DNA of 64,000 nt from JAMCUI01 sp964520615 (GTDB lineage Bacteria; Patescibacteriota; Microgenomatia; 2-02-FULL-39-11): the NCBI GenBank assembly GCA_964520615.1, contig CAZFNL010000011.1, positions 12,839 through 76,838 on the forward strand, given 5' to 3'. The notes under the pieces were generated by a model. It made no database searches, had not been told where the DNA came from, and was given only the letters and a program-made list of their open reading frames with translations. Below are positions 25,994 through 34,999 of the stretch, one piece after another. Made by a program: the position numbers and the translations under genes. Position 1 is the stretch's first letter. Every line of letters begins with the position of its first letter.

Positions 25994-27901
25994 CTAACTT
26001 ACTACTTCTCCTTCCTGGACATCTTCCTTCTTGTCTTTTTTATCCTTTTTCTCTTCCCTTTCCTCTTTGTTATTTCCTGCCTGCTGTTGAGTTTGCTGAG
26101 ATTGCTGTTGCTGCTGGTACATCGCCTGTCCGATTTTCTGCAGGGAATCGGAAAGATCTTTTGTCTTTGTCTCCAAATCTTCCTTGGTTCCTATCTCAAG
26201 AACAGATTTTAATGCCGAAATTTTTTCCTCAACTTCCTTTTTGACATCGGCGGCTACTTTATCGCCTGCATCTTTAAGCGACTTTTCAGCCACATATACC
26301 ATATTGTCTGCCTTGTTGCGGGCTTCCACTTTGCCTTTTTTGGCCTCATCTTCTGCAGCATGAGCTTCAGCTTCCTTGGTCATTTTTTCAATTTCATCCT
26401 TTGAAAGCCCTGTTGAGCCAGTGATTTTGATACTCTGACTCTTGCCTGTTGCTTTATCTTTGGCTGAGACGCTCAATATGCCGTTTGCATCAATGTCAAA
26501 AGTGACTTCTACCTGTGGGATACCGCGCGGTGCAGGAGGTATGCCATCAAGTATAAACCGGCCCAATGATTTGTTGTCAGCAGCCATGGGCCTCTCCCCT
26601 TGAAGGACATTTATCTCTACAGATGTCTGGTTGTCTGCGGCTGTCGAAAATACCTCTGTTTTTGATGTCGGCACAGTTGTATTTCTAGTTATAAGAGGAG
26701 TCAGGACCCCTCCGTACGTCTCCACCCCCAGTGTCAGAGGCGTCACATCCAAAAGTACTACATCCCGCACTTCCCCTGTCAGGACACCTGCCTGTACTGC
26801 AGCACCAATTGCTACGACTTCATCTGGATTGACAGTACGATTGGGATCTTTGCCGAAATACTCTTTTACTTTCTCAATGACTTTAGGCATTCTGGTCATT
26901 CCGCCAACCAAGACGATCTCATCAATCTTGTCTTTGGTTATCTTGGCATCCTTAAGACAAGATTCAACCGGACCGATAGTATTATCAATCAAATCGCCTA
27001 CTATTGATTCAAGTTTGGCTCGGGTCAGCTTATGCACAAGGTGTAAAGGTCCCTCCTTTCCCTGTGTTATAAACGGCAAGTTTATCTCTGTTTCCAGACT
27101 GCTTGAAAGCTCTATTTTTGCTTTCTCAGCTGCGTCACGCAAACGTTGTAGTGCCTGGGGATCTTTTCTCAAATCCACACTGTTTTCTTTCTTGAATTCA
27201 TCAGCCAGATATTCAAGGATTTTCTTATCGAAATCGTCTCCTCCCAGGTGGGTATCCCCATTGGTAGCCTTGACTTCATAAACACCTTCACCCAATTCCA
27301 AAACTGATATATCAAAAGTTCCTCCGCCCAGATCGTAAACTGCCACAGTATGGGCATGCTTTTTGTCCAAACCGTAAGCAAGTGCAGCAGCTGTAGGCTC
27401 ATTTAGAATTCTTTTAACTGTCAGACCAGCGATTTCCCCTGCCTGTTTGGTAGCTTGTCTTTGCGAATCATCAAAATATGCTGGAACTGTAATGACTGCT
27501 TCATTCACTTTTTCGCCTATATGGTTTTCCGCGTCTGTCTTTATCTTTTGCAGAATCATGGCCGAGATTTCCTGAGGAGTAAAAGTTTTACCATCAACCT
27601 CGACAACAGCCATTCCTTCACGGCCGCTTTTTATCGCATACGGAAGCCATTTGATGTCATACTGGACTGACTTATCTGAAAATTTGCGACCCATCAATCT
27701 TTTCACTGAAAAGATTGTCGATTTGGGGTTTATCACCATCTGGCGTTTAGCCACGTCCCCGACTATTCTCTTTATGGGATCAACCACCGAAGGGATGACA
27801 TTTCTCCCTTCAGCGGAATTTATCACTTTAGGGGAACCACCCTCCATAACTGCTACACATGAATTTGTAGTACCCAAATCTATACCGATAATTTTTGCCA
27901 T
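25994..27901 (-). CDS. dnaK: chaperone DnaK (Hsp70)
   Basis: ATP-driven chaperone. The N-terminal IIGIDLGTTNSCVAVMEGG, AVYDLGGGTFDISVLELG and VLVGGMTRMPKV are the three Hsp70 signatures; the linker DVVLLDVTPLTLG leads to the substrate domain (GERPMAADNKSLGRF) and a Gln-rich then acidic/lysine-rich tail ending EGEVVS. At 635 residues it is full length. It lies 54 bp after grpE in a hrcA-grpE-dnaK-dnaJ unit controlled by CIRCE. Confidence 0.98.
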   Translation of the reverse strand: MAKIIGIDLGTTNSCVAVMEGGSPKVINSAEGRNVIPSVVDPIKRIVGDVAKRQMVINPKSTIFSVKRLMGRKFSDKSVQYDIKWLPYAIKSGREGMAVVEVDGKTFTPQEISAMILQKIKTDAENHIGEKVNEAVITVPAYFDDSQRQATKQAGEIAGLTVKRILNEPTAAALAYGLDKKHAHTVAVYDLGGGTFDISVLELGEGVYEVKATNGDTHLGGDDFDKKILEYLADEFKKENSVDLRKDPQALQRLRDAAEKAKIELSSSLETEINLPFITQGKEGPLHLVHKLTRAKLESIVGDLIDNTIGPVESCLKDAKITKDKIDEIVLVGGMTRMPKVIEKVKEYFGKDPNRTVNPDEVVAIGAAVQAGVLTGEVRDVVLLDVTPLTLGVETYGGVLTPLITRNTTVPTSKTEVFSTAADNQTSVEINVLQGERPMAADNKSLGRFILDGIPPAPRGIPQVEVTFDIDANGILSVSAKDKATGKSQSIKITGSTGLSKDEIEKMTKEAEAHAAEDEAKKGKVEARNKADNMVYVAEKSLKDAGDKVAADVKKEVEEKISALKSVLEIGTKEDLETKTKDLSDSLQKIGQAMYQQQQQSQQTQQQAGNNKEEREEKKDKKDKKEDVQEGEVVS

Positions 27902-27955
27902 ATAGCCTCCTTTTATTCAAATAACAATTAACAAATAAAAGACAACAATAATATT

Positions 27956-28462
27956 TTATTTTACATTTTTGTTTTCTATTATTTGCTCCTTGTTCTCTGT
28001 TTTTCTCCCAACTTTGACTTTTGCCACCCTGATAACTTTGTCTCCCAATTTATATCCCGGCAGCAATTCCTCAATCACATTATCATCTTTACCGTCTCCT
28101 ACCACTTCTACACACTCCATTTCATTGGGATCAAATCTTTTTCCTTTTGTCTCAAGCCTTCTTACGCCCTTTCCAGAAAGCACGTTCCAGAAACTTTTCA
28201 ATCCCAAAGTCAACCCCTGATCGTTTATATGTTTTTCAGCCTTCTCCAGTACATCTATAACCGGTAGAAATTCTACTATGACACTTTCCAATGCATTTTG
28301 CATCATGTCCTGACGCATCTGTGTCACCCTTTTTTCCAAATTCTGGTAATCAGCCAAGGCTCTTAAATACTTAGCTTTCCATTCCTCCGCTTCTTTTTTT
28401 ATCTTATCGTCTGCCGCGGATGGATGCACACTCAATGGCTGGTTATCAGTCTTCTTATTCAT
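27956..28462 (-). CDS. grpE: nucleotide exchange factor GrpE
   Basis: DnaK nucleotide exchange factor. A long N-terminal coiled coil (KKEAEEWKAKYLRALADYQN) is followed by the beta domain FDPNEMECVEVVGD ... LLPGYKLGDKVIRVAKVKVG, which is the GrpE signature. At 168 residues it is of ordinary length. It lies between hrcA and dnaK in the heat-shock unit. Confidence 0.95.
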   Translation of the reverse strand: MNKKTDNQPLSVHPSAADDKIKKEAEEWKAKYLRALADYQNLEKRVTQMRQDMMQNALESVIVEFLPVIDVLEKAEKHINDQGLTLGLKSFWNVLSGKGVRRLETKGKRFDPNEMECVEVVGDGKDDNVIEELLPGYKLGDKVIRVAKVKVGRKTENKEQIIENKNVK

Positions 28463-28480
28463 CTCTCAATTTTTGGAAAA

Positions 28481-29218
28481 TTACCAATTTGGAGCAACTT
28501 CTTTTATAAGCTGACCCATATACCGCACCATAGGAACAATCCGTGGGTAATTCAACCGGGATGGACCAACCACCCCAATTGCTCCCTGGTGTGAAGGGGA
28601 AACAAACCTTATGAAAACCCCACCGCATTGACTAAGTATCCTACTACCTGACGCTTCGCCAAGAAATACAGTCACCGGATCTTCCCCAGACTCCAGACGG
28701 GAAAATATATTCCACCAATAGCTGTATTCATCCAATGTGTTTAACAGATGTTTGGTCATATCTATATCAAAAAATTCAGGCATATCAAGAATATTACTGA
28801 CGCCTGCAGCATAGATATCCCCTTCATCAGTGGCAGCCAGTGACATCGTCTTTGTCTGTTCAGCCAGTTCCCGTGTGGCTTCCCTCAGAAGCTTTTCCAT
28901 ACGGTTGCGGTATTCCCAAATATCCTGCTTGACTTTCACTTCTTCCGCTACAGACAGATCGTGAGGTTTCATAAGATTATTCACATAAAGCTTCAAGGCA
29001 ACGGGCGTAGGAGTTCTTCCAGCTGAAGTATGAAGCTGTTTCAGATATCCTATCTGGGTAAGCCTGACCATTTCGTTTCTTATCGTGGCCGGAGAAATGC
29101 CCAAATTGTACTTTTTATCCAAAGTCTCGGAACCTACCGGTTCGGCGGTATTTATATATTCCTCAATTATGACTTTCAATATTTGTGTCTGCCTATCCGT
29201 CAAATCACTCATTTTCAA
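28481..29218 (-). CDS. hrcA: heat-inducible repressor HrcA, short form
   Basis: Repressor that binds CIRCE. The N-terminal winged helix is clear (LTDRQTQILKVIIEEYINTA, then LGISPATIRNEMVRL and TSAGRTPT). The C-terminal part contains the GAF-like regulatory domain (GAIGVVGPSRLNYPRIVPMV). At 245 residues it is about 100 shorter than typical HrcA, with the insert dimerisation region reduced, but both ends are recognisable, so it is probably functional. It is the first gene of the operon and its promoter overlaps a CIRCE-like site, implying autoregulation. Confidence 0.92.
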   Translation of the reverse strand: MKMSDLTDRQTQILKVIIEEYINTAEPVGSETLDKKYNLGISPATIRNEMVRLTQIGYLKQLHTSAGRTPTPVALKLYVNNLMKPHDLSVAEEVKVKQDIWEYRNRMEKLLREATRELAEQTKTMSLAATDEGDIYAAGVSNILDMPEFFDIDMTKHLLNTLDEYSYWWNIFSRLESGEDPVTVFLGEASGSRILSQCGGVFIRFVSPSHQGAIGVVGPSRLNYPRIVPMVRYMGQLIKEVAPNW

Positions 29219-29244
29219 AAATTAATTTTATAATGTTTTTCCGG

Positions 29245-29281
29245 TTAGCACTAAGATAACATGACTGCTAAAGTTTGTCAA
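29245..29281 (-). promoter_or_regulatory. CIRCE operator and promoter of hrcA-grpE-dnaK
   Basis: TTAGCACTA, 9-bp spacer, GACTGCTAA (29245-29271) matches the CIRCE layout TTAGCACTC-N9-GAGTGCTAA with both outer hexamers perfect. On the minus strand TTGACA (29281-29276) and TATCTT (29258-29253), 17 bp apart, overlap it, so HrcA binding would block the promoter. Confidence 0.85.
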
Positions 29282-29326
29282 GTTTAATTATTTGCAGTAT
29301 ATTTTCAACATGATACTATAAAATTA

Positions 29327-31270
29327 ATGCGTAAGAATTTAATTTATATAATTCTGGCAACTATTTCCTTACCTTTAATCATTTTTGCCGGAAACCAGAT
29401 TGTAGAACTTATCAGCCGTGCGGCTCCCCAACCAGCAAAAATCATTATTGACACCAAAAACAACACTGGAGTCCTAAATCCCTCATGGGAAGCCTTTGCC
29501 CAGGGAGGAGAAGAACCACCACCAATGCTCACACGCATAGTGACGCAACTGCGAACATTAAAACCAAGATATGTCAGACTTGACCATATATATGACTCTT
29601 ATTCCATAGTACAAAAAAACGGCAATAATTTTGTTTATGATTTCTCACGTCTGGACCAAACAGTCAATGATATTCTGGATGCTGGAGCGCTGCCTTTTTT
29701 CAGTCTTTCATATATGCCACGCGAGCTTACCGGAACAGATTCCGTCATAGATACACCGGTAAACTGGGATGATTGGAAAAACCTGGTACAAGCAACAGTT
29801 GAACACTATAGCGGCAAGAAATTCCGTAATCTCAATAATGTTTATTATGAAGTCTGGAATGAACCTGAGTTGCCACAGTTTGGCAATTGGTCATTGTCTG
29901 GCAACAAGGACTACAGAATGCTTTATTATTATGCCCAGGCTGGAGCTGCTTTGGCCCAGGATGTCAATAAATTTTATATTGGCGGACCGGCTGTGGGATC
30001 TTATTACCCCAGCTGGGTAAACAGCTTTCTCTCTTATATCAGCCAAAACAACCTACGTCTGGATTTTTACTCCTGGCACAGGTATACAAAAAGACCTTCT
30101 GATTACGTCTCAGATATCAAAAACACCAGAAACAAGCTTTCAAATTTTCCCAAATATAAAGATATTCCCCTTATCTTATCAGAATGGGGACTTGACTCCG
30201 CCAATAGTGAAATGAATAATTCCGATGCGACAGCCGCATTTACTGTAAATACCATTGCAGAAATCGGAGACAAGGTAGATTTGGCGTTTGCTTTTGAGAT
30301 AAAGGACGGCCCTCCACCTGGTGGCGGCAAGTGGGGTCTTATCACACATGAAAATGGTAATCCTCCTCTTTCACCCAAACCGCGATTTAGAGCTTTTGAA
30401 GCTCTAGCCGATCTGGATAGAGGCAATAAAATCTATATCTCAGGACAAGGTACTTTCGTCAAGGCTATTGCCACCAATGACGCTAACACAATTAGGGTCC
30501 TTCTTAGTAATTATGATCTAACCAACAATAATACAGAAAATGTTCCTGTCACTTTCACCGGCCTTTCACCCTCATCCTATAATCTCAAGTACAAATATCC
30601 CTTAACACAATCAGATGGAAATTATGAAATCACTTCAACCACTGGCGCAATCACCAAAAACATCCCTATGCCTCCCAATTCCATCGTCTATCTGGAATTA
30701 TCCCCTGTCTCCCCATTGGCCACTTTTATTCCCGGGGCAAGTGGCAAATCTGAGGATGAAGCATTGGTACTTCAGAAAAATTCCGATCCGCTAGTCTTCA
30801 GTTCACCAGAATTTCATCTCTTACCATCCGGAAAAATCAGTTTTTATATAAAACCCCTGTGGGATAAAAATGATACTGACCCCAAAATCATTTTTGAAGC
30901 GCCTTTTGCTACCGAAAGCGGGGCTCTGCAGAAAATATTTTTGAGAAAAGAATCTTCCCCTTCATCCTCACAGCTGACGTTTGGTATAGAGAACACATCT
31001 TCCTTATCCTCAAATCCAACAATTGTGACGCTACCTGCCTATACTCTTCAAGATGGCAGCTGGCATAGGATTACGGTTGGTTGGGATCCCAATCAAATCT
31101 ATATGTTTCTTGACGACACTGAAAAAGCACAGCTTCCGGTCACAATCGATATTCGCAATGGCAGAATTGTCACTTTTTATCCGGTAAACGATGCTATTGA
31201 CAATCTCTCAATTGTGCTTGGCAAAGAGCAGCTTATTGGTAGAACATTTGACGGAAGAGTAGACAGATAA
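29327..31270 (+). CDS. secreted glycoside hydrolase (GH39-like) with LamG-like C-terminus
   Basis: A 647-residue exported enzyme. Signal or anchor LIYIILATISLPLIIFAG is followed by a TIM-barrel domain in which YYEVWNEPELPQFGNW carries the acid/base Glu and LILSEWGLDS the nucleophile Glu, the clan GH-A pattern closest to GH39 beta-xylosidase-like proteins. Residues 370-460 form a beta-sandwich (VRVLLSNYDLTNNN) and residues 480-640 a LamG/concanavalin-like domain (GKISFYIKPLW, DGSWHRITVGWDPNQIYMFL). Substrate is unknown; an extracellular polysaccharide is inferred. The 31-nt region past the stop carries a second, diverged copy of the gene's end. Confidence 0.83.
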   Translation: MRKNLIYIILATISLPLIIFAGNQIVELISRAAPQPAKIIIDTKNNTGVLNPSWEAFAQGGEEPPPMLTRIVTQLRTLKPRYVRLDHIYDSYSIVQKNGNNFVYDFSRLDQTVNDILDAGALPFFSLSYMPRELTGTDSVIDTPVNWDDWKNLVQATVEHYSGKKFRNLNNVYYEVWNEPELPQFGNWSLSGNKDYRMLYYYAQAGAALAQDVNKFYIGGPAVGSYYPSWVNSFLSYISQNNLRLDFYSWHRYTKRPSDYVSDIKNTRNKLSNFPKYKDIPLILSEWGLDSANSEMNNSDATAAFTVNTIAEIGDKVDLAFAFEIKDGPPPGGGKWGLITHENGNPPLSPKPRFRAFEALADLDRGNKIYISGQGTFVKAIATNDANTIRVLLSNYDLTNNNTENVPVTFTGLSPSSYNLKYKYPLTQSDGNYEITSTTGAITKNIPMPPNSIVYLELSPVSPLATFIPGASGKSEDEALVLQKNSDPLVFSSPEFHLLPSGKISFYIKPLWDKNDTDPKIIFEAPFATESGALQKIFLRKESSPSSSQLTFGIENTSSLSSNPTIVTLPAYTLQDGSWHRITVGWDPNQIYMFLDDTEKAQLPVTIDIRNGRIVTFYPVNDAIDNLSIVLGKEQLIGRTFDGRVDR

Positions 31271-31277
31271 ACTTCGG

Positions 31278-31343
31278 CTCTCTCCTGTATTGGTAAACCA
31301 ACAGCATATCGTACGGACTTTTGACGGGAAAGTAGACAGATAA
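31278..31343 (+). pseudogene. remnant of a second copy of the 29,327 gene's 3' end
   Basis: Read in frame to the TAA at 31341, this stretch gives VNQQHIVRTFDGKVDR, matching KEQLIGRTFDGRVDR at the end of the intact gene. The last 25 bp differ at only two positions. It looks like the surviving tail of a tandem paralogue. Confidence 0.6.
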
Positions 31344-31346
31344 ATA

Positions 31347-33011
31347 TCAGACGTTTGACTCTTGTACGTTTACAACTTCCTGGGTAGTATCAATCATCAC
31401 TCCTTTTCTGAATTCCTTAGCCCTCTTTATCATTTTGTAAAAGACGCTGATTTGGGGCACCTCCAGAAACCAGGAAAGGAAAAGGTATACAGACATGCCA
31501 GCAAGAGTGGCAATTCCTGTCAGAAATAGAAGATTGATTGTTTTTGTCGTATCAAAGACCAGCTGATCCAAAAGCTTCATGGGGATATACAACACTACTC
31601 CTGTTACAATTCCGGAGAGAAATATTTTTATCGCGGGCAGAATAAATTCTACTTTTGCGAAGCTTCCCACTTTTCTATCCAAGAAAAAAGTCAGAAGAAT
31701 TATCTGGGCAATACTGGCAATGGAAGTAGACAATCCCAAAGACCAAACATCCATATGAAGATGGAGGACAAAGATAAGTGATAATACCGTATTTAAACCA
31801 ACCGATACCGCTCCTATAACAACAGGAGTTTTTGTATCATGAAGAGCGTAAAATGCCCGGGCTAAAAGCTGTATGAGTGATTGGGCGAAAAGGGAGATGC
31901 TGAAATATGCAAGAGTCTTTCCCGTAATGACTGTGCTATTCCAATCAAATAAAGTAGAAGCCCCGAAGACAAGTCTGACCATAGGGATACGTAAAACTAT
32001 AAGAATTGCCGAAATAGGAATAACCAGAAAAAGAATCTGGTGAAAAGCCGCAAGAAAAGTATTTTTGAATTCATCCATATTCTTCTTGGCATATAAAGAT
32101 GAAAGGGATGGCAAAGTCGCCTGAGCAATACTGGCACCAAAAAGTCCAATTGGAACCTGTTGCAAATGCTGGGCAAAATTAAAAACCGTAACTGAAGCTG
32201 CTCCCAAAAGTGTTGATAGGATTAGATCAACAGTAGCATCAATCTGGGAAACTGCTAATCCCAAAGTTCGGGGCAACATCAGTTTTCCCACCTCGCGGGT
32301 ACCGGGGTTTGAAAGTGAAAGACTCCAATGATGCTTATATCCAAGTGATAAAACAAGCGGCACCTGTATAACGGTAAACAACACTGCACCAATCACAACT
32401 CCAATTACCGGAGCATAAAGGCCTAAAAATGGCGTCAGGAAGATGATACCTAAAATTATTCCTACGTTGTAAACCACAGGCGCTAGTGATGGGATTATAA
32501 AATTCCTAAATGACTCTAGAATTCCCGTAAAAAAGTTGCCTATGATAAGCGGAAAAACCTGGGCTAAAATCATGATTTGAGTAAACGAGGCCATGAGCGT
32601 TATTTCATGTTCGTCAAACCCTGGAGCCAGCAACATGGAAGTCTGCCGGGCAAAAAATACGACCGGAAGGGAAAAGATTACGAAAATCACCATCCCCACA
32701 TTTATAAGAGACGCAGCCATTTTGAAGGCTGCTTCCTTTCCCTTATTGTCCAGATGATCGGTAAAAACAGGTATAAAAGCTGTCGCCAGAACCCCCATCA
32801 CCAGAAGCTCAAAAATCATATTTGGGAGCCTGAATGCGGCATAGTATATGCCTAAATCCGACGGAGTAAACCTTGCCGCCAGAAGTCTGTCTCTAAATAA
32901 TCCCAGCACTCTTGAAAACGCTACCGTCACCATGATGATTGAGGCGGCAGAAAAAACACTATTTTGCCGGTGTGTTAAAATACGCAGAGTGTGTTTAAAT
33001 AGCTTGACCAT
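31347..33011 (-). CDS. murJ: lipid II flippase MurJ
   Basis: Polytopic MVF-family flippase moving peptidoglycan precursor across the membrane. Fourteen or so hydrophobic segments, with the family motifs FSRVLGLFRDRLLAARF (residues about 32-48), FRLPNMIFELLVMGVLATAF and GIIFLTPFLGLYAPVIG. At 554 residues it is full length. It is divergent from rpsT and convergent with the glycoside hydrolase. Confidence 0.93.
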   Translation of the reverse strand: MVKLFKHTLRILTHRQNSVFSAASIIMVTVAFSRVLGLFRDRLLAARFTPSDLGIYYAAFRLPNMIFELLVMGVLATAFIPVFTDHLDNKGKEAAFKMAASLINVGMVIFVIFSLPVVFFARQTSMLLAPGFDEHEITLMASFTQIMILAQVFPLIIGNFFTGILESFRNFIIPSLAPVVYNVGIILGIIFLTPFLGLYAPVIGVVIGAVLFTVIQVPLVLSLGYKHHWSLSLSNPGTREVGKLMLPRTLGLAVSQIDATVDLILSTLLGAASVTVFNFAQHLQQVPIGLFGASIAQATLPSLSSLYAKKNMDEFKNTFLAAFHQILFLVIPISAILIVLRIPMVRLVFGASTLFDWNSTVITGKTLAYFSISLFAQSLIQLLARAFYALHDTKTPVVIGAVSVGLNTVLSLIFVLHLHMDVWSLGLSTSIASIAQIILLTFFLDRKVGSFAKVEFILPAIKIFLSGIVTGVVLYIPMKLLDQLVFDTTKTINLLFLTGIATLAGMSVYLFLSWFLEVPQISVFYKMIKRAKEFRKGVMIDTTQEVVNVQESNV

Positions 33012-33112
33012 AAGCCCAGTCTTTAGTATACTATTACAACGTCAGTTAATAAATGATTTGAAGATTAGTTCATTGTAATCTCGATTTACTAGTTATTTGA
33101 CACCATAAATCT

Positions 33113-33421
33113 ATGCCTATCATAAAAAGCGCCAAAAAGAAACTTCGCCAGGATAAAATAAGGACAAAACAAAACTTGCTGGTAAAAAAGGCTGTCAAAG
33201 CGGCTATTTCAGTTTTCAAGAAAAAACCGACACCAAAAATGATGGAAAAAGTTTACAGTCTTTTGGATAATGCCGTGAAGAAAAATATATTCCATAAAAA
33301 CAAATCAGCCAGGCTGAAATCAAACCTTTCCAGACTTTTAGGGAAAAAGCCATCACCGCAAAAGACCCAAGAACCAAAATCGTCTGCCAAAAAAGCCAAA
33401 AGCAAAAAATCCTCAAGCTAA
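33113..33421 (+). CDS. rpsT: 30S ribosomal protein S20
   Basis: Small-subunit protein S20. PIIKSAKKKLRQDKIRTKQN at the N-terminus and KKNIFHKNKSARLKSNLSRL are diagnostic. The 102-residue length includes a Lys/Ser-rich tail (SSAKKAKSKKSSS) not present in E. coli S20 but common in CPR. It is monocistronic, divergent from murJ, with no strong Shine-Dalgarno. Confidence 0.95.
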   Translation: MPIIKSAKKKLRQDKIRTKQNLLVKKAVKAAISVFKKKPTPKMMEKVYSLLDNAVKKNIFHKNKSARLKSNLSRLLGKKPSPQKTQEPKSSAKKAKSKKSSS

Positions 33422-33565
33422 TTCACATATATTTATCTCCAACCTTTTTTACAAAACGATTTTATAGTGCTGGTTAGAATTCCGTTGTATAATAAATTGA
33501 ATAATAACGCGGATTCCCAAAAAGGTTTGCCGCGGGTTATTGTAATTGAATAAGACTTAAAACCT

Positions 33566-34123
33566 ATGCCTGCCGCCAAAAAAAAAGTAAACATTAACCT
33601 GATTGTAAAAGAAGATATAGATGAGTCATTCTCCGGCCAAGCCTTATCCTGGGCACTCACTTATGGACGTTATATCATAATCATCACCCAAATAGTCGTC
33701 TTGTCAGTTTTTTTTCTGCGTTTCAAACTTGACCGCGACCATACCGATTTGAAAGATTCCGTTTCACAAAAACAAGCATTGGTGGAATCAATCTCTGATC
33801 TTGAGGGCAATATTAGACAAGTGCAGGCTAAATTAGCTTATATAGGTCAGGTGACGAATAATCAGGATGCTATCCTAAAAGTTATCAGGTTTTTGCAAAA
33901 CCTGACACCATCTGATACCGTCTACTCGACCCTTTCAATAAACGCTACTAGCCTCAGTCTTAACGCCACATCCGGCAATTTGCGAAGTTTCAACTTTTTC
34001 CTACGGCAACTACAACAGGACAATAAACTGACTGAGGTCACCCTGAATGATATCCAGCGACAACCTGACGGAAGAATATCGTTCAAGATTAGTGCAAGTG
34101 TTAATTTGAATAAATTCAAGTAA
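33566..34123 (+). CDS. PilN-like pilus assembly protein
   Basis: A 185-residue bitopic protein with a short cytoplasmic segment (KKKVNINLIVKED, the PilM-binding INLL-like motif of PilN), one membrane helix (YIIIITQIVVLSVFFLRF), a coiled coil and a ferredoxin-like outer domain (LSINATSLSLNATSGNLRSF). This is the PilN/fimbrial-assembly pattern. It is followed by a PilO-like gene, as in type IV pilus operons; PilM may be supplied by the 18,585 protein or elsewhere. The 3' end is duplicated downstream. Confidence 0.75.
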   Translation: MPAAKKKVNINLIVKEDIDESFSGQALSWALTYGRYIIIITQIVVLSVFFLRFKLDRDHTDLKDSVSQKQALVESISDLEGNIRQVQAKLAYIGQVTNNQDAILKVIRFLQNLTPSDTVYSTLSINATSLSLNATSGNLRSFNFFLRQLQQDNKLTEVTLNDIQRQPDGRISFKISASVNLNKFK

Positions 34124-34138
34124 ATTGTATATGCTAGA

Positions 34139-34199
34139 ACCTGACGGAAGAATATCGTTCAAGATTAGTGCAAGTGTGAATATAAATAAGTTTAGATAA
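34139..34199 (+). pseudogene. remnant second copy of the 33,566 gene's 3' end
   Basis: The stretch repeats the last 61 bp of the PilN-like gene: 39 bp identical, then a diverged tail (VNINKFR and stop, against VNLNKFK). Changes are synonymous or conservative, so it was once coding. Confidence 0.65.
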
Positions 34200-34206
34200 C
34201 AAAATT

Positions 34207-34821
34207 ATGGTCAAAAGACCGACATTTTATCATCCTACTTTCGGAGCAGCCTACCAAAGGTTCATGCCCATCATAAAAAGCAAAAAGTCAAAATCATACC
34301 TTACGTTAACTTTGACTTTCATATCTCTTTCGATATTCGGGCTTTTTGCCATACGGCCCACTCTTATTACTGCTATTTCTCTTTATAAGGATGTTGGCGA
34401 CCTACAGGCTCTCAATATCCAATACGAAAATAAGATTGGCAGCCTCATAAGAGCCCAATCATCTTATGAACAGATAAGGGATGACCTACCTCTAATCGAT
34501 ACAGCTATCCCAACAAATACCGATTTCAGCAAGCTTGCCAGATCAATAGAAAATTTTGCAAATAAGGAAAACCTTATCATAAACCAAATGCAAATTGACA
34601 ATGTCTCAATTTCCCATCTGCCGTCAACCGGAAAGCTGAACAACTACGGATTTAATATGATCGCCACAGGAGATTTTAACTCTATTACTAATTTCCTGAC
34701 TCATCTTATAAACTGGAGAAGGATAGTAAATATCAACTCTTTAGAACTGTCACACGAAGGAGGCACGCAAAGTGCCAACTTGAGGATGCAAATCAGAGCC
34801 ACCACTTACTATGAACCGTAA
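34207..34821 (+). CDS. PilO-like pilus assembly protein
   Basis: A 204-residue bitopic protein: basic start, membrane helix (LTLTLTFISLSIFGLFAI), coiled coil (LQALNIQYENKIGSLIRAQ) and a ferredoxin-like outer domain (FSKLARSIENFANKENLIIN, YGFNMIATGDFNSITNFLTH), which matches PilO. It follows the PilN-like gene and overlaps the next small gene by 11 bp. In type IV pili PilN and PilO form an inner-membrane alignment complex; the same role is inferred. Confidence 0.75.
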   Translation: MVKRPTFYHPTFGAAYQRFMPIIKSKKSKSYLTLTLTFISLSIFGLFAIRPTLITAISLYKDVGDLQALNIQYENKIGSLIRAQSSYEQIRDDLPLIDTAIPTNTDFSKLARSIENFANKENLIINQMQIDNVSISHLPSTGKLNNYGFNMIATGDFNSITNFLTHLINWRRIVNINSLELSHEGGTQSANLRMQIRATTYYEP

Positions 34822-34999
34822 AGAAATTATGATCATGGCTTTAATAATTTTGCTGACTGTAGCAGCATGGATTGTCTTTGGCGTATATCATGCCAAAACA
34901 GAGTCCAGCATTTCCCAACAGGATTTGCGTCAAGTTGAGCCGTTGACACCAACTTTTGACAATGACATAATCAAAAAACTTAGAAGCCGAGAGGAATAA
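34811..34999 (+). CDS. small membrane protein of the pilus-like operon
   Basis: A 62-residue protein with one membrane helix (IMIMALIILLTVAAWIVFGVY) and a polar tail. It overlaps the PilO-like gene by 11 bp and its stop codon directly abuts the next start at 35000, so it belongs to the same operon. Position suggests a PilP-like or accessory subunit, but no PilP motif is visible. Confidence 0.6.
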   Translation: MNRKEIMIMALIILLTVAAWIVFGVYHAKTESSISQQDLRQVEPLTPTFDNDIIKKLRSREE

